Shown here one piece after another: positions 45,067 through 52,436 of a stretch of 64,000 nt of DNA. Below the pieces are notes generated by a model. It made no database searches. It saw nothing but the letters and a program-made list of their open reading frames with translations, and had not been told where the DNA came from. Positions within the stretch are counted from its first letter, which is position 1. Each line of letters starts with the position of its first letter. The stretch is from CAINVV01 sp963663005 (lineage in GTDB: Bacteria; Bacteroidota; Bacteroidia; Bacteroidales; Prolixibacteraceae): the NCBI GenBank assembly GCA_963663005.2, contig CAXXHH010000023.1:89166-153165 (forward strand), in the 5' to 3' direction. A program made the position numbers and the translations under genes.

Positions 45067-46509
45067 TTATTTATTTCTGATCCTTATCAGGAATAGTCCA
45101 AAAAAGGTTAGGGCTCCATTTATAATAATTAATTCGAAACCAATTTGATAACCATTAAACAATCGTTCGGAATAATTGTTCAGAAACCAGGAAATAATAG
45201 GGGAGGCAATTACCACTACCGGCACCAGACGATCCTTGATTTTAAAACGCGTGAGCATCCCGAAAGCGAATAAGCCAAGTAGCGGACCGTAGGTCAATCC
45301 GGCAACTTTAAAAACGGCCATAACTACACTTTGATTATTTACTGCTTTAAAGACCATAATCACCAAAAAAAGTAGCAATGAAAATCCAAGATGGGTAATT
45401 TTTAGAATTCGCTTCTTGTTCTTGTCTTCACGTTTTCCAAAATTGAGAAAGTCGATGCAGAAGGCAGTCGTTAACGAGGTAAGAGCAGAATCGGCGCTTG
45501 CATAGTTCGCAGCGGTTATGCCCAGCAGGAAGAAGATTCCGATCATCAAACTCATATTGTTGATTGCCAGCAGAGGATACAGGTCATCACTTTTCTGAGG
45601 AATCGAAATCTGATGAGATTCAGCATAAATATAAAGTAAAGCGCCCAGAGTCAGGAACATCCAGACAACTCCTACGAAAATAGCACTGAACGTAACCATG
45701 TTCTTTTGTGCCTCTTTCAGATTCTTGCATGTCAGGTTTTTTTGCATCATATCCTGATCCAGGCCAGACATCACAATGGTGATAAATATTCCCGCAACGA
45801 ATTGCTTGATGAAAAATTTCCCTGATCGCCAGTCCCAATCAAAAACCCTTGAGTGTGGACTCTCCTGAACGTTCCTGAGCATATCCCCGAAACTCCAACC
45901 AAGACTGTTGAATATGAAATAGATCGTCAGTATAACAGCCGAAATTAGAAAGATTGTCTGAAGCGAGTCTGTCCAGATGATCGTCTTAACTCCTCCTTTG
46001 GTGGTGTAAATCCATATCAGAATGATACTTATAAGAACAGTAACGCCAAAAGGAATTCCGAAATGGGCAAAGAATGCGAGTTGCAAAACTTCTGCCACCA
46101 GGTACATCCTGAAAGCGGCCCCGATTGTGCGGGATAGCAGAAAGAAGAAGGATCCGGATTTGTAGGAAAAGAATCCCAGCCTCTCTTCCAGGTATGTGTA
46201 TATGGAAATTAGGTTCATCCGGTAATAAACTGGAAGCAGCACAAATGCCACGATCATATACCCGACAAAATTCCCCATCACAAATTGGAAATAGGTAAAG
46301 GCAGAGTTTCCGACCTCTCCGGGTACCGAAATGAAGGTCACGCCGGAAATCGTTGTTCCGATCATGCCAAATGCCACGACAAACCAGGGTGATTTCCGAT
46401 TGGCGGTAAAAAAGGTGTCGGTGGTAGCCGATTTACTTGTCAGGTAAGCGACAATAATCAGGAGCAGGAAATACCCTGAGAGCAGAGAGGCGACGAGGAT
46501 TGGATTCAC
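45067..46509 (-). CDS. Sodium:solute symporter (SSS family), GTG start
   Basis: A 480-residue polytopic protein with about 13 helices. Motifs include KSPWFVVAFGMIGTTISGVTF, SGLDQDMMQKNLTC and a late ANYASADSALTSLTTAFCIDF. It begins with GTG directly at the NamZ stop (TAA then GTG), a translational-coupling arrangement. Given the neighbour NamZ, transport of MurNAc or a related muropeptide sugar is a reasonable guess, comparable to the SSS-type MurT of Tannerella forsythia (inference). Confidence 0.88.
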   Translation of the reverse strand: MNPILVASLLSGYFLLLIIVAYLTSKSATTDTFFTANRKSPWFVVAFGMIGTTISGVTFISVPGEVGNSAFTYFQFVMGNFVGYMIVAFVLLPVYYRMNLISIYTYLEERLGFFSYKSGSFFFLLSRTIGAAFRMYLVAEVLQLAFFAHFGIPFGVTVLISIILIWIYTTKGGVKTIIWTDSLQTIFLISAVILTIYFIFNSLGWSFGDMLRNVQESPHSRVFDWDWRSGKFFIKQFVAGIFITIVMSGLDQDMMQKNLTCKNLKEAQKNMVTFSAIFVGVVWMFLTLGALLYIYAESHQISIPQKSDDLYPLLAINNMSLMIGIFFLLGITAANYASADSALTSLTTAFCIDFLNFGKREDKNKKRILKITHLGFSLLLFLVIMVFKAVNNQSVVMAVFKVAGLTYGPLLGLFAFGMLTRFKIKDRLVPVVVIASPIISWFLNNYSERLFNGYQIGFELIIINGALTFFGLFLIRIRNK

Positions 46510-47682
46510 TTATTTGTACAGAAGATAGTTGGAACGAACTTTTTTGAATTTACCTAACTCCTCTTGCCAGCTATCCGTAATTTCTTTTTCACTCTTGCCG
46601 GCTTGTATAAGTTTCAGCACCTGATCGTCGCCCATTAACAAATTGAACCAACGCTCTCTTGTAAGAAATTCAGCGGGATTCGCGAATTTATGGTACCAAT
46701 CGAGGAAATACCGGAGTGTAAAGCGAGGAATCTCTTTTAGATACCTGAAATCCTGGCCAAAACAAAGCTTGTCTTTCTGGAGCGGGTTCATCTCAAATCC
46801 CTTCAGACTCTGAGGGGTAAAGGAAAAATCACCGAATGTCTTATCAGGATAACCGATTACCTGAAATGGGAACGTTGTTCCTCTTCCAATACTGACACTG
46901 GTAGCCTCGAAAAAACAAAGGGAAGGATATAACCGGATAGCAGTGTAATTTGGCAAATTTGGTGAAGGCTTGATAGGAGGGGAGTAGGAAGTCGCATGCG
47001 AATAATTCTTAACCGGAATCACCTTAATGTCGCATTTGATTCCGTTCTTGAGCCATCCCTCTCCGTTGATCATTTGAGCCATTTCTCCGACTGTACATCC
47101 ATGCACAACCGGTATAGGATCTACACCGACACCAGATTTGAATCCGGCCTTCAGAATAGGACCGTCACAATAATCTCCGTTTGGATTTGGTCTGTCGAGA
47201 ATCAACAGGGTCTTCCCATTTTCGGCGCAGGCTTCCATTACATAATGCAGCGTACTTATATAGGTATAGAATCTGCACCCTACATCCTGAATATCATAAA
47301 TCATCAAATCAATATCCTTTAGCTGTTCGGGTGTTGGCCGGTTATTTTTCCCATAAATAGATATAATTGGAATTCCGGTCTTTTCATCCACAGAATTGGA
47401 AATCTTTTCTCCCGCATCAGCTTCTCCGCGAAGACCATGCTCGGGGGCGAAAAGAGCTTTCATGGTATTGCCCTCTTTAGCTAAAAAATCCACGAGATGC
47501 ATGCCCTGTGCTGTGGCAGTATGGTTCACCACCAATCCGATTCTCTTCCCTTTTAACAGCGAAAGATATTGATCGGGTCTGTCGGCTCCGCAAACTATTT
47601 TACCCTCCTGGGCCTTTGAAGTGCCAGATGCAAACAAAATCAGAAAGAGAAAGATTTGGATAGTCGTCTTTTTCAATGACAT
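46510..47682 (-). CDS. namZ: NamZ-type exo-beta-N-acetylmuramidase (DUF1343)
   Basis: A 390-residue secreted protein with a signal peptide (ending TSKAQ). DUF1343 signatures: GKRIGLVVNHTATA, FAPEHGLRGEADAGEKI, MIYDIQDVGCRFYTYISTL, ILDRPNPNGDYCDGP and SIGRGTTFPFQVIG. Characterised members remove terminal MurNAc from peptidoglycan fragments. I start at ATG 47682; an upstream ATG at 47721 would precede the signal. It forms a two-gene unit with the symporter and faces a GH3-C/beta-lactamase fusion on the other strand. Confidence 0.9.
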   Translation of the reverse strand: MSLKKTTIQIFLFLILFASGTSKAQEGKIVCGADRPDQYLSLLKGKRIGLVVNHTATAQGMHLVDFLAKEGNTMKALFAPEHGLRGEADAGEKISNSVDEKTGIPIISIYGKNNRPTPEQLKDIDLMIYDIQDVGCRFYTYISTLHYVMEACAENGKTLLILDRPNPNGDYCDGPILKAGFKSGVGVDPIPVVHGCTVGEMAQMINGEGWLKNGIKCDIKVIPVKNYSHATSYSPPIKPSPNLPNYTAIRLYPSLCFFEATSVSIGRGTTFPFQVIGYPDKTFGDFSFTPQSLKGFEMNPLQKDKLCFGQDFRYLKEIPRFTLRYFLDWYHKFANPAEFLTRERWFNLLMGDDQVLKLIQAGKSEKEITDSWQEELGKFKKVRSNYLLYK

Positions 47683-47823
47683 GAAGCAAAATTGAGAAAA
47701 GGGATGAAAAGTTGCCTTCATAGGTTTATTTTTTTGCTAAGATAATTATAACATAGGAATGATGGATTTTTGTCGTACCAATTTTTACTGTCATTTGAAA
47801 TTTCTCAATTGGAAGGTTTTGGT

Positions 47824-47831
47824 TAGTTTTG
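47824..47831 (+). promoter_or_regulatory. Putative -7 box for the GH3-C/beta-lactamase fusion gene
   Basis: TAGTTTTG matches TAnnTTTG and lies 28 bp before the ATG. The -33 position carries TTC instead of TTG. Confidence 0.4.
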
Positions 47832-47859
47832 GTATCTCTATTAAGCTAAGATTCCCTTG

Positions 47860-49899
47860 ATGTACCGAAACATACTTTTTGCATTCATTTTTCTAGTTCT
47901 TGCGGGCCAGGCGTTTGGTCAGACAAAGGCCGGATCGGCAAAGTTATCTAAGACGAAAACCGCTGTAACCAAGTCGCCGGCGCAAAAGCCCAAATCAGCA
48001 AAAACGATGGCATCAAAAGCCAAATCTGTTAAGCCTATCGCCAAAGTTTCTGCAATAAGAATCACTACGGTCTCCCGAATTTCACCGGAACGAAATTCGC
48101 GTTTAATCCGACGAAATTTGGCGGAAAATTCATTAATTGTACTTAAAAACGAATCTAATCTCTTACCGCTGACCAGACTGGATACGCAGAAGATATTGGT
48201 TGTAAATATTGGTCGAAGCGAAGAAAAAATGATGCCAAAGCTGATTGGGCGTTATGCGAATGCAGATTATGTAAATATTACCCCAGGATCCAATTTTGAA
48301 AATTGCATTGGCCGGTTAGCGGAGTCTAACGTATATAATCTGATGATCCTGACCGTCTGTGAGCAAAATTCGTCTGAGACGGAGGCACAACGATTTGGTG
48401 AGGTAGAAGGCTTTCTAGCTAAGGATTTCGCCAACAGGATGAAGGTCGTTTGTATGCTGTTCGGAACTCCGGCCTTTCTCGATCGTTGGACAGGCTTAGA
48501 ACGACCAGCAGCGTTGGTAACAACTGACATAGCTGATTATGACCGAATGGATTTATCGACTCAGCTTCTTTTTGGCGCCATCAATTGTACGGCAAAGCTT
48601 CCGTTTGATTTAGCCAAATACCGAAAGGGAGATGGAATTTTCCTTTCATCAGACGAACGTTTGAGTTATGTTATTCCTGAGCAGCTGGGTATTGATTCGC
48701 TTAAATTATCCCAGGTAATGGATTCATTGGTGGGTATTGGACTCAGAGAACGAGCTTTCCCCGGATGCCAGTTGTTGCTTGCAAAAAAAGGGAAGGTGTT
48801 TTACCAGAAATCATTTGGTTTTCATACATATGATCAATCGTTGCCTGTCCGCAATGATGACCTGTATGATCTGGCTTCGGTGACCAAAGTTCTGGGTCCG
48901 GTTCCTGCATTGATGATGCTGGCAGACCAGAAGAAATTCATTGTTTCCAAGAAGATGAGTGAGTATTGGCCAGACTGGAAAGGCACCAACAAAGAGGGAA
49001 TCATTATTTCTGATTTGTTGTCACATCAGGCAAGGCTCAGACCAGGAGTCATTTTATGGCCTAAAACGATGGATGGCAATGGTATATACAAACCCGAATA
49101 TTATACTTCACAGCCAACCAAGGGATATGATTTGCGGGTTTCAGAAAATCTTTATCTAGTTGATAGCTATCCGGATACAGTGTATAAGGTTATCCAGGAT
49201 TCTCCTTTGCTAAAGACGAAGAAATATGCATATTCTGATTTGGGATTTGTATTGTTCCCCCGACTGATTGAAAATTTGTCGGGCGAATCATACGAATCTT
49301 TCCTGTCGAAAAAATTATACGCTAAATTGGGTGCGTCCACTTTGTTGTACCGTCCGTTTTTGTCAGTTCCAAAGGATAGGATTGTTCCGACGGAAAATGA
49401 TCAGCATTTCCGGCATGGATTACTCCAGGGTTTTGTGCACGACGAAACTGCGGCATTGATGGGCGGGATATCCGGGAATGCAGGTTTGTTCGGATCTGCC
49501 GGGGATGTGGCGAAGGTCATGCAGCTATATCTTCAGAATGGATTTTATGGCAATGAAAGATTTATCTCGGCAGAAACGTTAAAAAATTGGACCAGCAGTC
49601 ATTTCCAAAAAACGAACAATCGAAGAGGCTTTGGTTTTGACAAACCAGGCATTCAAATTAATCGCCATACGGGTAAGGAACGATACCCGGCATCTGTTGT
49701 ATCAGAGCAAAGCTACGGTCATTCGGGGTACACCGGTACGTTTGTATGGGCTGATCCGGCCAATGATCTTTTGTTCGTATTTCTCTCTAACAGAGTCTAT
49801 CCAAGCAGAGAAAACCACCTTATTAATTCACTCCGGCTAAGGCCACTTTTGCTCGAGACACTATTTAAACTTGCAGGTGATAAGCTGCCTGTGCACTGA
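47860..49899 (+). CDS. Beta-lactamase-family serine hydrolase fused to a GH3 C-terminal-like domain
   Basis: A 679-residue secreted protein. After a signal peptide comes a Lys/Ala/Ser-rich linker (about 22-65), then a GH3 C-terminal-domain-like part (about 80-260; LIRRNLAENSLIVLKNESNL and LLPLTRLDTQKILVVNIG), and a serine beta-lactamase/esterase domain (about 275-675) with S-V-T-K (340-343), Y-S-D (458-460) and H-S-G near 630. Bacteroidota have long proteins joining a full GH3 (NagZ-like) to such a domain; the GH3 catalytic TIM barrel is missing here and the linker sits in its place. With divergent NamZ and a symporter, a muropeptide-related role is likely (inference). Confidence 0.85.
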   Translation: MYRNILFAFIFLVLAGQAFGQTKAGSAKLSKTKTAVTKSPAQKPKSAKTMASKAKSVKPIAKVSAIRITTVSRISPERNSRLIRRNLAENSLIVLKNESNLLPLTRLDTQKILVVNIGRSEEKMMPKLIGRYANADYVNITPGSNFENCIGRLAESNVYNLMILTVCEQNSSETEAQRFGEVEGFLAKDFANRMKVVCMLFGTPAFLDRWTGLERPAALVTTDIADYDRMDLSTQLLFGAINCTAKLPFDLAKYRKGDGIFLSSDERLSYVIPEQLGIDSLKLSQVMDSLVGIGLRERAFPGCQLLLAKKGKVFYQKSFGFHTYDQSLPVRNDDLYDLASVTKVLGPVPALMMLADQKKFIVSKKMSEYWPDWKGTNKEGIIISDLLSHQARLRPGVILWPKTMDGNGIYKPEYYTSQPTKGYDLRVSENLYLVDSYPDTVYKVIQDSPLLKTKKYAYSDLGFVLFPRLIENLSGESYESFLSKKLYAKLGASTLLYRPFLSVPKDRIVPTENDQHFRHGLLQGFVHDETAALMGGISGNAGLFGSAGDVAKVMQLYLQNGFYGNERFISAETLKNWTSSHFQKTNNRRGFGFDKPGIQINRHTGKERYPASVVSEQSYGHSGYTGTFVWADPANDLLFVFLSNRVYPSRENHLINSLRLRPLLLETLFKLAGDKLPVH

Positions 49900-50034
49900 T
49901 CATACATGTTATAAAACAGGTATTCGGGGAAGATCACTAAGTGAAAATTAATTCTTTGTATATCAGCAGATAATAGCTGCAATCATGGAAATCAAATGTT
50001 AAAAAATCTAAATTTGAAGGAGAGCATTCCAAAA

Positions 50035-50056
50035 GTTGTAACAGTACTGTAACAAC
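50035..50056. promoter_or_regulatory. 22-bp near-perfect inverted repeat, candidate operator
   Basis: GTTGTAACAG and CTGTAACAAC face each other around TA; only one base pair of the dyad is mismatched. It lies 93 bp upstream of the small HTH gene, where an operator would be expected. No regulator is proven. Confidence 0.4.
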
Positions 50057-50148
50057 ATTGAAGTATTAATATTAATTTGGTGAAGTGAAACAAAAAAATT
50101 GAAGCATATTCTTTCGAATTATTTATTAACTTTTTAAAAAACAATACA

Positions 50149-50397
50149 ATGACTGAGAAAATAACATTTAATGAGTTAAGAAAAATTAAAGACACATTGC
50201 CTGACGGTTCAATGCACCGCATCGCTCAAGAACTGGGTTTGGATGTCGAAACCGTCAGGAATTATTTTGGTGGCGCAAATTATGCCCACGGTAAAAGTGT
50301 AGGCATGCACATCGAACAAGGTCCAAATGGAGGTATTGTATTGTTGGATGATACGACAATATTAGAAAAGGCTCAGGAAATTCTTTCTGGGCATTGA
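50149..50397 (+). CDS. Small conserved helix-turn-helix DNA-binding protein
   Basis: An 82-residue protein. FNELRKIKDTLPDGSMHRIA then QELGLDVETVRNYFGG forms an HTH, followed by GKSVGMHIEQGPNGGIVLLDD. Closely similar short proteins are widespread in Bacteroidota and are usually only annotated as DNA-binding. A candidate operator palindrome lies upstream and a good terminator downstream, so this is a compact single-gene unit. Function unknown. Confidence 0.8.
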   Translation: MTEKITFNELRKIKDTLPDGSMHRIAQELGLDVETVRNYFGGANYAHGKSVGMHIEQGPNGGIVLLDDTTILEKAQEILSGH

Positions 50398-50424
50398 TTA
50401 AAAAATAGTGTTCAACATTTAGGA

Positions 50425-50453
50425 ACTGCTCCGGATTCGGGGCAGTTTTTTTA
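50425..50453 (+). terminator. Intrinsic terminator after the HTH gene
   Basis: Stem AACTGC(TCC) / (GGG)GCAGTT with an ATTC-type loop, then a T7 tract; 28 bp past the stop. Confidence 0.85.
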
Positions 50454-50470
50454 ACCTTAAACTTGAAAAA

Positions 50471-51250
50471 ATGCGAAAAATCCTACTCCTCATCACATTC
50501 CTAATTCCAGTTTTGGTGACGGCTAAGCCGAAAGAGGCGAAATTATTTAATGGAAAGAACCTGAAAAACTGGGAAATCTATATTGGAAAATCCGCCACGC
50601 CACCATCAGAGCCTATCTTCAGCGTAGCAGACCTGAATGGAGAAAACCTTCTGCGCATTACCGGCGAAATCAATGCATCGATTGCCACGAAAAAGGAGTA
50701 CGAAAATTACCATCTCAGGATGGTTTTCAGGTGGGGCGAAAAAGTATTTAAACAAAAGAATTCAGGGATTTTGTACCATAGTTACGGGCCATTTGGCGAG
50801 GGACTTGGTGTCTGGATGAGTTCACACGAATTTCAGCTCTGTACAGCGAAAATGGGCGATTCATATTGCATGGGGAATAGCTATTTTGAAATTCCAGCGG
50901 CGAAAGATCCGGATGGAAAAACTTTCCGGTATGCTCCAGGAGCCTCAAAACAACAGTTCGGTGCAACTTTCCCGATAAAAAACTGCGCAAAACAAACGGA
51001 TCAGGAGAAACCTGCCGGCGAATGGAATACTGTTGATCTTTATTGTTACGGACAGAATTCGGTTCATATGGTGAACGGAGTTGTTAATATGGTAAACTAC
51101 AATTCTGGCAGGATTGAGAAGGACGGCAAGGTGTTGCCGCTAAGTAAGGGGAGAATCCAGATTCAGTCTGAGGGTGGAGAACTCTTCATCAGGAGTATTA
51201 CGATAGAGAAGATTGACGCTATTCCCGGTGAGTTGATGAAGCAGAAATAA
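50471..51250 (+). CDS. DUF1080 (3-keto-disaccharide hydrolase-like) secreted protein
   Basis: A 259-residue protein with a signal peptide (ending VTAK). The DUF1080 jelly-roll is plain: EAKLFNGKNLKNWEIY, ENYHLRMVFRWGEKVF, NSGILYHSYGP, MSSHEFQLC and GEWNTVDLYCYGQNSVHMVNG. Members are secreted concanavalin-like proteins, some shown to cleave 3-keto sugars. It is a single gene, converging with the NIPSNAP gene through a long hairpin. Confidence 0.87.
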   Translation: MRKILLLITFLIPVLVTAKPKEAKLFNGKNLKNWEIYIGKSATPPSEPIFSVADLNGENLLRITGEINASIATKKEYENYHLRMVFRWGEKVFKQKNSGILYHSYGPFGEGLGVWMSSHEFQLCTAKMGDSYCMGNSYFEIPAAKDPDGKTFRYAPGASKQQFGATFPIKNCAKQTDQEKPAGEWNTVDLYCYGQNSVHMVNGVVNMVNYNSGRIEKDGKVLPLSKGRIQIQSEGGELFIRSITIEKIDAIPGELMKQK

Positions 51251-51252
51251 AG

Positions 51253-51349
51253 AGAATAGATAAGAGATAATAGTGAAAAGAGAAAAGTGAATAATGGAAG
51301 AGAGACCTCCTGCATTATTCACTTTTCTCTTTTCATTATTATCTATTCT
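51253..51349. terminator. Long hairpin between convergent DUF1080 and NIPSNAP genes
   Basis: Arms at 51253-51296 and 51313-51349 share a perfect 23-bp core (51274-51296 with 51313-51335), extended by an imperfect outer stem; the loop is 16 nt. A and T-rich flanks would allow bidirectional termination. It overlaps the NIPSNAP stop codon. Confidence 0.75.
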
Positions 51350-52151
51350 AGAAGTCAGAATATTCGGCCGGGTGCAGGAAGAGAATAACAGATTTGGAAA
51401 CAGTATTCTTATATTCTGGCATTCCCGAAAGGCTTTTCCAGATCGGAGAATTTTTGAAAGAATCCCAATGTGCCGTACGTGATGCCATATCGGCAAAAGT
51501 GGTCATGTACATCAGGTTAGGCATTGTGCTGCCGGAGATTGCCTGGGCATAGAAAACAGCATTGAAATTCAGGCTTTTGAATAATGCGGATTCACCACCC
51601 TCGTTGAACATCTGTACTTTTTTCTTATGTAGATTTTCAGTGGCGCTTTCATAGCTTCTTAGCTCATAAATACGGTCGGCCTTCGGAGTCGGGAAAGTTG
51701 GAACAGTAAAAGTTGGCGTTAAATGAAATGCCAGAAGCAGCGTTGACTCTTTGCGAATAAAGGGAGCCTGGTCAAAAGCCGCACCAAGGAAGTCGGCACC
51801 AGTTTTTTGAAACTCACTGTCTTTATCAAGCATCTCCTGCGTTTTTGCAAAATGATCAAGTGAAGTAAAAGGCATCCATACATAAACCCGTTTACCTGAA
51901 GTTGTATCACTCTCAATCGGTTTAAAAACGCCGACTGTTTTAATTCCCGCACGGTGTAAAGCAGGGAGATAGGCGTTTTTCAGAAAATTGTCAACTTTTT
52001 CTTCCTGTGCTTTTCCTGATAATTTGTAAACCTGTAATTGATAGTAATCGCGAGGCTTAGCAATGCCTGAATTTGTCATCGCGATGACAAAAACGGCAAC
52101 AAATACCAATTGCAAGATTGATATTTTTGAGAGTCGTTTTGTTTGGTCCAT
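51348..52151 (-). CDS. NIPSNAP-family protein
   Basis: A 267-residue exported protein with an N-terminal hydrophobic signal (LQLVFVAVFVIAMTNSGIA). Two ferredoxin-like NIPSNAP repeats are visible, RDYYQLQVYKLSGKAQEEKV (about 34-150) and DRIYELRSYESATENLHKKK (about 165-265). The cellular role is not established; family proteins are dimeric alpha/beta barrels. It converges with the DUF1080 gene. Confidence 0.85.
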   Translation of the reverse strand: MDQTKRLSKISILQLVFVAVFVIAMTNSGIAKPRDYYQLQVYKLSGKAQEEKVDNFLKNAYLPALHRAGIKTVGVFKPIESDTTSGKRVYVWMPFTSLDHFAKTQEMLDKDSEFQKTGADFLGAAFDQAPFIRKESTLLLAFHLTPTFTVPTFPTPKADRIYELRSYESATENLHKKKVQMFNEGGESALFKSLNFNAVFYAQAISGSTMPNLMYMTTFADMASRTAHWDSFKNSPIWKSLSGMPEYKNTVSKSVILFLHPAEYSDF

Positions 52152-52237
52152 GAGATCGGATTAAATTTGTTTTTAAGAGATTACCAAAATTAGTGTTTTT
52201 CCGTCACTTCCTCCAGTCTGATTTGCAAAAAAAAAAA

Positions 52238-52261
52238 CAGAGAAACCCGAAAGTCTCTCTG
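52238..52261 (-). terminator. Intrinsic terminator downstream of the GH3 gene
   Basis: On the minus strand: CAGAGAGACTTTCGGGTTTC continuing to TCTCTG, a stem-loop followed by a long T tract (52227-52237). It closes the transcript from the GH3 gene. Confidence 0.82.
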
Positions 52262-52298
52262 CCTTACCTTACCTAACCTAAACCTAACCTAAATAACC
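52262..52298 (-). repeat. TTAGG/TTTAGG-type short tandem repeat
   Basis: On the minus strand the text is a run of GGTTAGG, GTTTAGG and GGTAAGG variants directly before the terminator. It looks telomere-like but is only about 37 bp; probably a slipped-strand microsatellite. Confidence 0.5.
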
Positions 52299-52436
52299 TT
52301 TCAAAGTGTGAAAGGGTGCCTTCAATATTTTATGCATCAAAGATAAAGTACGAATTATGAAGAAATCGTGAAGAAATTTGATGTTTCAAAAAAAATGCAC
52401 TTTCAGTTAGAATTATAATTATGCGCCTTACAATTC

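Noticed and set aside
49992..50222. Minus-strand reading frame upstream of the HTH gene
   Set aside because: It overlaps the HTH start and the dyad on the opposite strand, and its composition is A/T-driven hydrophobic sequence without a family pattern.
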